DNA of 64,000 nucleotides from Dicyema japonicum (lineage: Eukaryota; Dicyemida; Rhombozoa; Dicyemidae), in contig RDEW01000089.1 in assembly GCA_011109175.1 (NCBI GenBank), positions 62,753-126,752 on the forward strand, read 5' to 3'. The notes under the pieces are model-generated. The model searched no databases and was not told the DNA's origin. It worked only from the letters and a program-made list of their open reading frames with translations. Made by a program: the position numbers and the translations under genes. Below are positions 9,740 to 20,809 of this stretch, in pieces; positions within the stretch are counted from its first letter, which is position 1, and every line of letters starts with the position of its first letter.

Positions 9740-11380
9740 TAACCTCATTAGAAGCGGCCACATTTATTAACAATAACGGGGAAAGGCGGCTGCTGACATT
9801 ACGGAGTAAGCGTTTCCGCGGACAGCTGCAATCCCAATTTGTTGCTTCAGCCAGACCGCTTCCCGCACGTCTTTCTTACGATTGGCCAATTTCTTTTCGA
9901 TTTTCTTCAGGAGAGAGGCTATGATACTTCCAGCAGCACCAGACGTTTCGATTGCCACCGGTACAAGACGAAAACGATCTTTAATTTCAGCAGACTGCAC
10001 CGAGCAGATCACCGATTTCGAGAAGGAATCCACAACGATGCAGTCTCATACAAGCGATTTTTCTTCAGTAAACGGAAAGATTGTTAACCCATCCGGTCTT
10101 TTCCCGTCTCCGCGGTCCAACCCCACGGGTTCCAGCATTGCCGTGAAGCCTGCAGCTTCAAGAGCACGCATGACAATATTGTTCATAGCAGCGTGGCGGG
10201 GTGCTCTTCCCGCATTCCTTTTGCACGAAAGCGGATGCAGCCATTTTTCATCGACGATCCCTCCACAACGACATTGGTGTTCGCGCATAGATCAACTTCC
10301 AGGCGCTGTGCGATCCCAATTCGAGTACAGTCCTCGTCCACAAAGGTCCCCAGAGTGTAACAAGAGAGTGCATCCAGCCATGCTCCGCTCCCATGGTTGG
10401 CAGTGGACACGAAGCATGCAAGACGATGCTGGTTGGCCTCAGACTTTGGCACGTCGAAGATATTTTTGGAGTAAATCTCATCCTATTCTCGTTGCCTCGA
10501 AGGATCGTTCGCCGTATCCAAACCAGTTTCACATCATTCGCGAAGAGCTTCGTCGAAGACTTTTTTCCAAGAATGTCCGGTTGGAAAACGTAGGATATCT
10601 TGGACCAAATGGCTTCCGCTTGAGAGCGATGACAGATACGCTGGAAAGGCAATCTCTTAGCGCCGACCTGAGACTCGTACCTCCAATGCGTGTAGGAATC
10701 TTGCATTGATTCCTAATCGGCAAGTAAAAGTCGATGTTTAGAAGCAATTCAGCTGATTTTCTTAATGTCCTATCCAGTGACAGGAGGATGTCACGAAGTT
10801 TGAAGCAGGGAGAAGATCGGAGAGCGCATAGGAGTTTGGGCAAGTCGATGCTATTCTTAAAGAGGAAGAACGTTGTATGAGCATCGAGTAAGGATAGTTT
10901 CTCCGTAACTCTAGAGAGTTCATTCTCTTTTGTCAGCAGATGGCTCCGCAGTTTCTTTTCGTCAAGTGGACAACAAGAAAGTATGTCCGCTCTTTGGGTA
11001 CGACAGTAATTCCAGGTAATACCGAATTGAAAAACTCGACCACGTTGATTAAAATCACTCTCCGAGTATGTGATATTTATTAGCTCCGATTTCTTTAAAT
11101 TTATCTCAAATCGGAGGTTTCGTAGTGCCGGCACAGCATGTGACAGAACGTCATGAACTTTTCTCCACGGCCCTCAATCGTAGCGTCATCAAGATACCAG
11201 AGATTTAGTTCTGTGTTGATAGAGTGGACAATTTTATCGATGGCCAGAGGGAAGAGAGGTGGACCAAGTGGGTCCCCTTGTTGGACACTAATCTCCAAAC
11301 AGATAATCTTGTCCCGAAAACCAGTGAAGAATTGGTTGCCGCACCGCACTTCGCCTTCGGTCGTTTTGGCACAGCCTTTA
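9740..11380 (-). pseudogene. YLDD-type non-LTR retrotransposon, 5'-truncated, frameshifted
   Basis: Reading the minus strand from about 11.35 kb, the RT palm shows VQQGDPLGPPLFPLA and then WYLDDATI (YLDD in place of the commoner YADD). A long thumb region follows (ORF 11,134-10,529). The C-terminus contains SGAWLDAL, then a C-x-C...H-x3-C cluster (CRCGG...WLHPLSC, about 10.27-10.23 kb) and DGKRPDGLTIFPF (10.10 kb). It ends with VPVAIETSGAAG and a GNAYSV tail (about 9.8 kb). C..C..H..C followed by R-P-D resembles the zinc knuckle plus PD motif of restriction-like endonucleases, which is an inference. At least three frame changes make the copy dead. The long plus-strand frame over it (9882-10,709) is antisense. 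Confidence 0.8.
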
Positions 11381-11384
11381 AATT

Positions 11385-11700
11385 ACCCAGTCATTGTTTA
11401 TTTATTTATTAACCCCGGATACACCGAGAAAGAAGTAAAGTAAACAACTAATTAAATGTATCCTGTTTCCACTTCTACAGAAACAGTCCACACGGAATCA
11501 ACATAAAGGGTAAAAGACGTCCATACTTGCAGTTGTGGAAACCCCTCCAGTGGAGTGAGGGAGAGCAAATGATTTTTTCACCTAGACAGGTGGATCACAT
11601 GACGCCACTTTAATAGGAGAGGAGAGAGGAACAGACAAGCAAACAGAAAACTTCAACCAATTAGCCACGCAGCACCACATGGAGCCACGTGGCGTATTAT
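11385..11700 (-). mobile_element. SINE-like copy inserted next to hAT DNA
   Basis: The reverse complement follows the 6761-7105 unit: a CCACGTGGCTCCATGTGGTG-like palindromic head at about 11,695-11,670, a TTGGTTGAAG block, and an ...AATAAATAAATAAA tail at about 11,400. It separates the YLDD LINE from a hAT transposase fragment. Confidence 0.65.
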
Positions 11701-11800
11701 CATACTTTTTGAATTTCCCAATCATTGTTGGAGCACCATCAGTGCAGATACCCACACATGCATTCCAATCCAACTTCATATCCTCAAATATGAATTCACA
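11700..11800 (-). pseudogene. hAT transposase fragment
   Basis: The minus-strand frame LDWNACVGICTDGAPTMIG matches the signature xWxxCVGxCTDGAxxMxG of ZMYM6/SCAND3-like hAT transposases, in which the Asp belongs to the catalytic core. The frame then runs into the SINE-like insertion. Confidence 0.7.
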
Positions 11801-11984
11801 AGATTGAAAATGTCACATCCTTTGTTGTTCGGAGAACCTGTTGCAGCAAAAAAAATATTCAACAATGGAAAGTGAATAATTGAGTGTCGGAAAACTGAAT
11901 GGCAGTTCAAAAGTAATTTTTCAAATCAAAATTAAAGTGTCCTCAACTTATGAGTAAGACAAGTTGTTTCTAACACTTAAAAAA

Positions 11985-12060
11985 TTTATTTTATTTATTA
12001 ATTCTGGGATTACCGAGAAAGAAAGACAAAGTAAAGTCAACTAGTTAAGTGACCCCAGTT
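11985..12060 (-). repeat. SINE-like tail fragment
   Basis: TTTATTTATTAATTCTGGGA with ACCGAGAAAG downstream repeats the tail region of the copy at 11,395-11,440. Confidence 0.45.
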
Positions 12061-12079
12061 TTCGCAACCAAACGTGCCA

Positions 12080-12780
12080 TCCTAACCCTGTGCGTTTCCG
12101 TTGTTCCCACTGTCGAACGGAACTGCCTTCTTTAAACCTTGCAGAGGAAGCCGAATGGGGAAGAAAATTTCTTAGCCAACAGATTTTCTTTTGCGTGGAG
12201 CAGTGGGAAACTTAGTGGGTGTCCATCTCCCTCGAAAATGCAAAGAAATCCGGAACCATATCTAAGAGTTGTAGATTCCGTCAGCAGGGGAGGTATTTTT
12301 GTTTCACATCCTGGTCCCAGCATACGTATTGTTTTTTTGCAATAAGTTCAGTTTTTGGATAGTGGCTTCTGATAACGCAAATCTCCATGCAGCAGAGGTA
12401 TATTCAACAGCCGGTGCGTGCAAAAGGAGTGCAGGATTGCTTTAATCATATTCGCTGGGGTCTTCTGGATGAGGGCCCGTGTGACATTTAATTTCTGTAG
12501 TCCTTTGGTGAAGACTTGTTTGGCATAGTTAACGTTTGGATTATGGTCTTGTGGCACCCGATAAGGTGTCACCCATTCCGAGAAAAAACGAAAGAGCCAA
12601 TAACTTTTCCCCACTTTTTGGGAATTCCCATAAGCTATGTGCCTCCGACTCCGTTTTGTGTTGTGGCGACATTGGAAAAAATTTTTAGCGCAAAAATTAC
12701 TAAATCTAAAACATATGAAAAAATAAATCTAGTATTTAAAAATATACAATTTAAAGGATCTTAGTTATAGAAAATGTGAG
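12080..12780. other. Unassigned stretch with short open frames
   Basis: Minus-strand frames at 12,132-12,323 and 12,348-12,614 (the latter containing KQVFTKGLQKLNVTRALI) have no motif I can place. They may be diverged retroelement sequence. Confidence 0.35.
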
Positions 12781-12900
12781 GAGTCTCGGTTGGAACATCG
12801 AGAAAAGATGGCCGATTATTGAGGATGTCGAGATCACCTGAATACTAGTTAGTGGTTAAGACGGTGTTTCTTTGGCTTAAATAATAATAATCTTATTTAT
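12780..12900 (+). repeat. LINE 3' end with (AAT)n tail
   Basis: CGGTTGGAACATCGAGAAAA, a GGATGTCGAGATCACCTGA block and an AATAATAATAA tail match the fuller copy at 18,320-18,590. Confidence 0.55.
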
Positions 12901-12939
12901 CATATTATAAAGGAATCTCCCTTTTTTCATAAGGAATTT

Positions 12940-13260
12940 TGGTTCGATACAGAGCTCTTTTGTATGTGGTAAATGGTAAACAGCGTGACAGATGACTTTT
13001 TTGCTTTTGTGTCGAGCCTCCGCTTTGAGAGTTTTAGCTTGTCAAGCATTTTTTAAGCAGACTAAGTCGTTGATTGAATGCTTCTGTTTTGTAGGCAAGA
13101 ATGATATCATCGGCAGTTCTCATTACAGATGTGTGGCATGTCGTTTATGTAAAGGTTGAAGAGTTGGGGTGACAATGGGGAACCTTAAAGGACTCCAATA
13201 GAAGTAGCAAGATTTGATTTTGTTGTAGAGTAATTCGCTCGTCTTCCATGCGTATATCAA
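12940..13260 (-). pseudogene. Jockey-like reverse transcriptase fragment
   Basis: The minus strand reads PLSPQLFNLYINDMPHICN, then a frame-shifted ADDIILAYKT and FNQRLSLLKKCL: RT motifs B' and C (PxSPxLFNLYxxDxP, ADD). The fragment is short and broken. Confidence 0.65.
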
Positions 13261-13739
13261 TTATTCATTATTTAAGGTCTTGATATACTGAAAATGCTGA
13301 AAATGAATAAAATTTTATTGAAAAAAATAGTTTTAATAATTTTTCAGGACTGTTAATTTATTGTAAATTCTGTTTCGAGCTTCTTTTATATTTTTAGTTT
13401 AATTGTGAATTGATTTTTGCAAAAAATAGTGAAATTTAGTTACCATCAGTGTCAATGTAGTAGTTTATTTCCAACCTTATCATCTTAAGCAATTAATTTC
13501 AAACGTTAAATCATTAGATACTGATAACCAGAAAAAGAAACAGTATTTTGACTGAATCTGATCATAAAAGTTGGTAATTCTATTTCAACAGAGAGACTGC
13601 AAAACACGCTATAAATTTTTTGTCATATATTAAAAATAACTTAAACCTAACGTCATCGAAGAGTTTTAAGTTATTAAAACAAAAATATTAAATAAAGAAA
13701 ATATCGTTAATATTAATGATTCGAAAGATATTTCTAAAA

Positions 13740-16088
13740 TCATACAAAAAATACATTATAAGATTCTTTAAACTTTATGGCATATTTTTGTAGATTTTTG
13801 ATATTAGAGAGTGAAGACAGAGTCTCAATTTTGCTGAAGACATTTTTAGGAATCATCATGGGGATAAATATTTGTGCTACTGAATCAACAAATATTACGC
13901 TTGTAGTAAACCATTTGAGAAAATTCCCAAATGGCCCAAAACCATAGTCTTTGGTCCAAATCCTCATTTAATAAGTTTACGAGTGAATCAATCGATCTTT
14001 TGTATAAACGATATCTAACCGATAATATCCGTCATAAAGTGAATATTCCATATTATCGATTGAACATAAAGCAATTGCATTAAGAATATTTTCAGACATG
14101 TTATTTAGCATCAAAAATATCGCAAATCTCAAGTCTTCAGTAAAGTCACTCATTATGTTTGATAGGCCATTGCAGATGGCAACATATATGTCCGGCCAAT
14201 GTTCGTAATAGACATAATTTCCTGTCAAAATCACACAAAACATACAATAAACAATTAATCAGTCCACTCTTCCTAACCAGAGGTCGAATTTTCCCGAATT
14301 TAGTTAGATTTTCAAAAACATTTAAAATTGGATATATAAAGTCGTCATTTGAACATTATCATTTTCTTGAAATTGACCAAAGAAGTCGATAATAAGATCA
14401 ATCCCTCCCAAATCAACCAACAAAGTTGCATTTTTTTCGTTTGCATCTAAAAAATAAGGTAACAATTCACCTACAAGAAACCACAAAATTCTCCACGACA
14501 TATTAAAAAGACACTCTTCTAGTTCTTTGTACTTTTCAAAATTATTCACAATTGACTAAAATCTAAATTAACCAATTACCTCGATGATTCCGTAAAATCC
14601 GAAATAAGACAAAACTTCTATACTTTGACTCTTCATTGTGGGGTACATGACATCATCATCCATATTTAATCCAATGAATGAGTAAACATCTTTCATGAAT
14701 GTTTTAGTAATAAACGAAAAAGAAAATAACTGAAATGAACGAGCAAAATACAAAATTTGATAACTCCCATGGTTTTATCCAGTCCATAACGGTGTATAAT
14801 AATTTTCTGAACTGAAACAAATAAAAAATGAAACTACCTTATTATGAGAACATATTCTTCTAAAATAACAAGGACAGCTTCATAAATAAGGCTAAGTTAA
14901 CATGAACTCAAACCATCGATAAGATTCAGATATGGGCACTCCACTCATGGGTTTTAAGCAACACCTATCAAATCAACGCACACGATTACATAATCTGTTG
15001 AATAAGCTTAGTATTTCGTGATGTTTTCAACAAGCGGCAGATAAACTTAAATATAATTTCAAATACCCTCAAAAATCGTTTATGAAGCGAAGGCCGAATT
15101 TCAGAGTCCCAATCATTAATATAAAGTAAAGTTGAACAAAGCAGCAAGTCCTTATGCTCAAAGTGAAAAATTGCATTAACCAAATTATCTACCAGTAAGT
15201 TTGATTCGATCTACAATTAATAATAAAATATTGACATTAGTTTTGAAAAATTGCGATATTTTTTGGAAGCAAAATTCGTTAATCTTTTTTGGACAGTTCT
15301 CTAAAAATCTAACAGTAAAATACGGATTTAATAATTCATAATCAATCGAGAATCCAGACAAATCCAAAAAATCTAAATTCTTTGCTAATTTTAACAACGG
15401 TCTACAATCACAGCTTAATTTATGCACATTTTTACTGTTTGTATACGAAAAATATCTTAATCTAACAAAATAGAAACTTTAGAGATCCGGGACTGGCAAG
15501 ACTATTGGAAAATTCTTCGAAATTGGATATCAGAACATTGTCAAAATTAATACTTTCGAGTTCTTTGATCAGTTTGACTGTGCAACAATAAATTTTAGTT
15601 GGAGTACTTCTTTCAAGAAGAGAATCTGATAAAAGTTCAAGTGACCTAATTTCGCTAAAGCCACTTTTAAGTAGCAAATGAAGTAAAACTGGGTCATCAT
15701 ATTCCAAAAGAGTGAAAGAATTGACATTATTTGGAGAATAATGCAAATAAGGCGAATTTTCAGAAGATGTTATTTTAGCTAACTTGATATTCGTTAAATT
15801 TGGTAGATTTAGGCACAAATTTGTTAAATCTTTAATGTCGATTTGATTAGTAGACAAATCAAGGCGGAAAATGTTAGAACATACTTCTGTGAGTTTACTT
15901 AGTGTTGAGAAATCATTGAACACTGATAACATCTTCATTGAATTGTGTTCTTTTAAATATTCAATTTCATAATGAATTCTTTTGCAGATCATCGTCTTCG
16001 ATTTTGTACTTAATCCACCATATTTATTCATATTAATGTTTTTTCGAAAGTCATTAATGCAAAGTGCATACAAAGAAGGAATTTGCAT
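13740..16088 (-). CDS. ZYG-11/ZER1-type CUL2 substrate receptor, about 12 exons with mini-introns
   Basis: ZYG-11/ZER1 proteins bridge CUL2-Elongin ligases to substrates (glycine N-degrons in animals). Order seen: a BC-box-like N-terminus (PSLYALCINDF), leucine-rich repeats (FRLDLSTNQIDIKDL; LRYFSY; LDFLDLSGFSI), then armadillo-like repeats. After splicing these include LWFLVDANEKNATLLVDLGG (family LWNLTDESPxxC...GG), NVFENLTKFGKIRPLV, YYRSIDSLVNLL and LWFWAIWEFSQ. Minus-strand exons: 16088-15478, 15461-15236, 15210-14990, 14964-14914, 14891-14838, 14806-14752, 14729-14580, 14555-14471, 14446-14268, 14221-14020, 13996-13899, 13879-13740. Introns, in order, are 16 (or 43), 25, 25, 22, 31, 22, 24, 24, 46, 23 and 19 (or 22) nt; phases agree except for one missing base near 14,326 (assembly error or decay). 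The ATG at 16088 is the first in frame. The product is near 700 residues, close to family size. The family call rests on the LWFLVD...GG and YRS...LWFWAIW blocks. Confidence 0.8.
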
Positions 16089-16216
16089 GTGCTTAAAAAT
16101 TACAGTTTTTATATTAAAAATAATAAAAATTACAGATTTTATATTAAAATAATAATTTTAAAAAATCCTAATTAAAAAAATTATCGAATTATTTTACATT
16201 AAATTCATCTTCTATA

Positions 16217-17430
16217 CCAGGGCTTGCAAATGGCGGCCTGTGAGAAATTACAAATTTTATAATACTAAAGGAAATTGGCTCGTCTACAAAAATAACCGCG
16301 GGCTAATTAATATTAATAATATTCTCACTTTCCGAGGAGTCATATCAGTTATCGCTCTCCACATGCAGAACTCACTTTATTTTAAGCAAAGAACAGTTAT
16401 AACATCTAATCGAGGGAGGATCAAGAAATACTCTTCACTTCTTTTTTTTGGGTGTATTTCCTTTTAGACTATCCGATTCCGCAGTAAATGTCCACAGATG
16501 ACGGCGTCACTCGTCAAGCCCTTTTTAGCATCGTAGATGCGTGGAACCTCTCACCAGGTGAACAGCAGCGAGAATCGAACCCGTGACCTAAGCCTAATTA
16601 GTTATTTTACTTATTATTAAAAATTAAATAAATTTATAAACGTGTTAATAAATTTTGTTTTCATTTAAAATGCCGAATGTCCGAAATGAATGAAAGATTT
16701 TCAAACTCGTACATTTAATGCAGATTTGAGTAATGACTATTTCTTTATTGAGGATAATAGAAAACCTATTCCTGATATGCTTCGATACAGTTGCTGTCCA
16801 AAAACTTTATAACATCAACCGAAATTATGAAATTCGGATGACGCATTTTGTGAATTTTCTCTCTACGAATCCTACCGATGTTCATGAATATGTAAACATA
16901 GTTATGGAATTAAGATTAGAATTTTCATCACGTTTCATGGATTTAAGAGTAAATTGTTTATATATTAATTTTTCAGGTTCATAAAAATCTTTTCAACACT
17001 TTTTTCAATCCCATATGTTGAATCTGAGACAGCACCAAATTTTACCAAATGAAATTACTTGAAATTCAATGCCACTACAATCAGAATATTTTTCTGGATT
17101 GGATATTTTGAGCTTCTACAAAAATTTTGTATGTGTCAAAAATAGCCACATCTAATCGAAAATGACTTTTATATTTGGAAGTATTTTTATGTGAACAATT
17201 ATTCTTTAAAATGAATAATGTAAAAAATTGTCTAAGAACGACAATGACTGATTCTCATATTAACGATATATTACTTTTAGCAACTAATTAGATGTCAACG
17301 TAGACGTTAATAGTTTATTAAAAAATAAATTCACTTTTTTGAAAAGTTAATAATTTTTCTAGTTTGTCCCAAATCTCATAAAGAATAAATTTTGGCCCGC
17401 GAAGCCAAAAATCCTGCGGACTTCTGTTCT
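16217..17430 (+). mobile_element. hAT-like element remnant
   Basis: The left end CAGGGCTTGCAAATGGCGGC (from 16,219) and the right-side TTTGGCCCGCGAAGCC (about 17,392) are typical hAT terminal/subterminal sequence. Inside, the plus-strand frame 16,733-16,984 contains FVNFLSTNPTDVHEYVNIVM and MELRLEFSSRFMDLR, resembling the helical region of BED-hAT transposases (EFxxRFxDxR). It has no catalytic blocks and is degenerate. Confidence 0.5.
16440..16620 (-). repeat. Possible tRNA-derived SINE
   Basis: On the minus strand GGGTTCGATTCTCGCTGC (about 16,576-16,559) matches a pol III B box (GGTTCGANTCC), and the unit ends in an A-rich run near 16,440. No convincing A box or cloverleaf was found and no second copy was noticed. 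Confidence 0.25.
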
Positions 17431-18320
17431 ATATTATAAATTTGTAAGTTTGTTTCAAAACCTCAAACTGAATAATGTGCGCATGGTTTGCTCTTTAAGA
17501 TAAAAAAAAATGGTCTAATTTTCTATATCTCTATAGTGCAGCAAAACTGTCTCCAATTCAAATTATCTCTGAAGTTGAAGATATCTTCTATTAATATTTT
17601 TTTATTTCTTCAGTTTTTTATTCGTAGAAAACAGATCCTTAGCTGGAACGTAGGAAATCAAAAATGTACTGTATCTACTGAACCAACTCTTCTACGAAGT
17701 TCTTTTCTGCTATCCTAGCATTGGGATCACATACAGTTGGAGTACACGAATAGGGAAAGAAAGGGAGCAGAGAAGAGAAAATTTCGACTGTATTGTAATT
17801 AAGGGGATCGAATGGACAATTAAAACACGATGTTTAACATGCTAGGTAATTCGGGATTAGTGCTATGTCCGCCTTGTAGCTCATCCATAGGTCATGCAGT
17901 TCCAACACTTTACTTATGATCACTTTCAGTTTCATTATTATCAGGGACGAATAAGGTAAGGAGTTCTGTTTTAATGACCACAGAGCAGAGTCAAAGATCA
18001 TAAGAGAAAAGGAGCAACCCATGAATTTCACCCTGATTTCTCCCCTGACTAGACAATGTGGATTCGATTTCTTCCTACAGGTATACTACCCATATCATTA
18101 AAAGTCAGGAGATCCTCGTGAGCACCGCTGGTTATTTGAGTGAATCTCGCTCGCCATCCTTAAGAGGGATAGCCACGCAGTCAGAGAGGCCGTTATGTGA
18201 CTATTTGCTCACTTTTTTCCTTAATAAATTATTAACTATCCAAAAAAATCAACAAAATATATACTTTTTCAGCTCTATAATAAATGATAGTAAAATCTCA
18301 AACATAGCTTCTGTCAAATT
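17431..18320. other. Unassigned stretch
   Basis: Short frames on both strands (17,834-18,031 minus; 18,058-18,336 plus) lack motifs. The region lies directly upstream of a LINE 3' end and may be diverged LINE sequence. Confidence 0.35.
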
Positions 18321-18595
18321 GCGCTGGGAATATTGAAACCTACTAAGGAAATCTTCCCGTGTGGAAATCCTGCCCAGGAACCTAGAAAATATGATATAGG
18401 CGACTGGAACAGTGCCCTGCTAAGTACTCGAGTATGCGGACTACGTCCAATTCGGAAATACGCAGGAACGCAGTCGGAACATCGAAAAAAGATGCGGAGA
18501 ATGTTAAGAGAGGCTGGGATCACCTAAACTTTGTTTACTTTAGATATGACTGTGGTTTTTTGGTTCAATAATAATAACTACACACAACTTCAGTA
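18320..18595 (+). pseudogene. LINE C-terminus and 3' tail
   Basis: The plus-strand frame 18,333-18,527 ends RKYAGTQSEHRKKMRRMLRE and then AGIT and a stop. It is followed by a UTR and an AATAATAATAA tail. The same tail occurs at 12,780-12,900, 43,480-43,550 and, reversed, 40,375-40,495, so it marks one abundant LINE family whose RT part is not attached here. Confidence 0.55.
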
Positions 18596-18699
18596 TTGAT
18601 TACTGTAGTAAAAGAAACATAGGCAAATTTATTTATTAATTTAAAAATAAACCCACAAAAATTATGGCGATTAATCAACAAAAAGAGCAATCAAATTGA

Positions 18700-19700
18700 A
18701 TCGGATTTTTTAATCGAGAAACAGAGGAATTGGTAGGCCACCTTTCTGAAGATCGTAGAATGTATGTTCGTTTTGTTTTTACAAGCGACCATGACCCAAT
18801 TGTGTTGAAACTGAAAATATCTATTTGTCTGCCAAGATATTCTACAAAGTTCAAGAACTATTCGAAGGCAAATTGGATTGGATTCAGCACGTATGTGGAT
18901 AATTGTCTATCGGGACTCGTTGTGGAAGACTTCCTAGACTTCCCTATTGACATGTTAACTTCAGTTAATCGAAAAGCAGACAGAATATTCATCCCAATAG
19001 CCTCTTACAGAACATTCAATCCGAAACTATCTTCGGCATCCTAAAAACATATCAAAAAACGGGATGCTTTGAAGAAAACCGGACTGGAATCAGATGGCTC
19101 TATATCGTTCATACGCTCTCCAAATCGCAGAATTTCCCAACTATTCCGTGATAAACACAGACATAAGTGGAGTCGGCTTGTTGGTCGACTATGTCACAAG
19201 AACTCGTGTGGAACCTTCTGGAAGACACTAGAGAGTATCAATAACCTCACAAAGGAAGATGACGGCGGAGTGGAAACCGTTACCATGCCCCGGAACATGC
19301 ACGGAAACTCGCTAATAACCTCATGAAATACTATGTGTCGATCAGCCAGAAGGATTTCTCTCGATCTCTGCATGTCAAACGAAATGGTCCACAACAGTCG
19401 ATATATACGACGATCTTCTACAGCTCTGTCTCCATGACTTGCGCCTTGTCAAAAGTGTTGGAGAAGCTTGTACTAATGTTAATTACCTCTGTTCTACAAT
19501 TTCCTGATTTTCAACATGGCTTCAGATAAGGCCGTTCTACAACGACTTATTTGGGATTTGTCTCTCAGTTCATCACAGACGGCTTCAACGTGAAGACGCA
19601 CTTACAGGCGGCTCTGGTGTATATTCAGTCACACGAAGGAGGTGTTAACCAAGGGTCTTCGAAAATGGAACGTCCTAAAAGCCATCGTAAAGAAGAGCCC
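18700..19700 (+). pseudogene. Jockey-like LINE fragment (endonuclease end to RT start)
   Basis: Segments in order: the end of an AP endonuclease (FTSDHDPIVLKLKIS, the SDHxP motif), the jockey linker (YSKANWIGFSTYVDNCL), IMKYYV-type linker sequence (MKYYVSISQKDFS at 19,323) and the RT opening (LSKVLEKLVL, FQHGFR, RSTTTYL). Several stops and frame changes; the palm (ADD) is absent. Confidence 0.7.
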
Positions 19701-19789
19701 TTTTACAAGAGACATTATCCTCAACCATTTCACTAACTAGCATTTTATTTTTTTATATTAGTAAAATACTGATCATCGTTAAAAACTAT

Positions 19790-19862
19790 ATAAGGGTTCC
19801 GTATAAAATGAAAAATGTCGATGGGTTCCGTGCTCTCAAAAACCACTGCTTTATAATATGAA
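19790..19862. repeat. hAT-type terminus
   Basis: GGGTTCCGTGCTCTCAAAAA followed by CCACTGCTTTATAAT resembles the hAT end at 8740-8775. The partner end is not identified. Confidence 0.45.
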
Positions 19863-20169
19863 GACTGCACGCTCACCCTCTCAAAGTTAAACTGTAACTC
19901 ATCATTTTTAATAAAAACAATAAAAATCTTTATTATAATTTTCCAGATTTTCTACTACTTTGAATTATTTTAGAACTTTCTGGGTTTACTTTTTTTGTTA
20001 GCCGTATATTTGGATGCGGAACTGCGAAATACTATGGGACCCTGTATCACCAAATCACCGAACTTATATACGCGGATTATTTGGACTTTGCATCCACCAA
20101 TAACTTGATTGAGTCGCTCTACGTACAGTAGAGATATCGCCCGCAAATAAAATCCAAAGATAAATCTCT

Positions 20170-20720
20170 ATATACAGTCCGACCTCTAATTGGGGCACGT
20201 AACGCCCAAAATCTGAGGTTTCCCCAAAATATAGGTTTTCCATATAGCTCGATAAATAAACAAAAATTTATTAATCAATTATTTTCTTCCATATTTATAA
20301 TTATTCCTACCTCACGTTTCATTCTGACTTGATAAAAAATGAAGATAGCCTGAATAAATCAAAATATTTGTATCTATGTTTTCCATCAGACTTAAAGTTT
20401 TTGATGGTTCACAGTCTATATCCTCATAGAGATATGCATTATTATCTTTTTCAATTTCAAAACATTCATAGCAATTAGCTTATTAATATTTCTTCAGTTT
20501 ATTCATTTATGCAATTTTAGTGAGATAGAATTGTCGAAAATTTTTTCAGCAGTTAGAAATAGTTTCACAGATACATTACTCGATTATTTCAGCACCATCT
20601 GAGATTATTGTTACGACTTGCCGCAAAGTTAATTTGGATAGAATTCGATAAAAAATTGGTCGTCTTGAAAACATAAAAAATCGATTAGACAGTTTAAATG
20701 AAATTTTTATTGTTCCAGCA
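20170..20720 (-). mobile_element. pogo/Tigger-like remnant with terminal repeat
   Basis: TACAGTCCGACCTCTAATTG (20,174) looks like a pogo/Tigger terminus (CAGT...CCTC). On the minus strand DIDCEPSKTLSLMENIDTNI resembles the acidic C-terminal tail of Tigger transposases. The catalytic domain is not recognisable. Confidence 0.45.
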
Positions 20721-20809
20721 TCCCAGGTTAAGTAATTTTTTGGCAAAAATAAAAAAATCGACCCACTTTATTTAACAAACAATAAAAAGTTAATATATTT
20801 AATAATCAA

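Noticed and set aside
9882-10709. 275-codon plus-strand open frame
   Set aside because: It is antisense to the YLDD-type LINE, whose RT and C-terminal motifs are on the minus strand.
13740-13967. Frame starting MRIWTKDYGFGPFGNFLKWF as a separate gene
   Set aside because: Only its second half is coding; the first half is the wrong frame of exon 11 of the ZYG-11-like gene.
14892-14901. 10-nt intron (GTTAACTTAG) in the ZYG-11-like gene
   Set aside because: Frame-compatible but implausibly short; a 22-nt intron (14,913-14,892) uses the same acceptor with the right phase.
16490-16585. tRNA gene
   Set aside because: A B-box-like GGGTTCGATTC is present on the minus strand but no A box, acceptor stem or anticodon arm can be folded.
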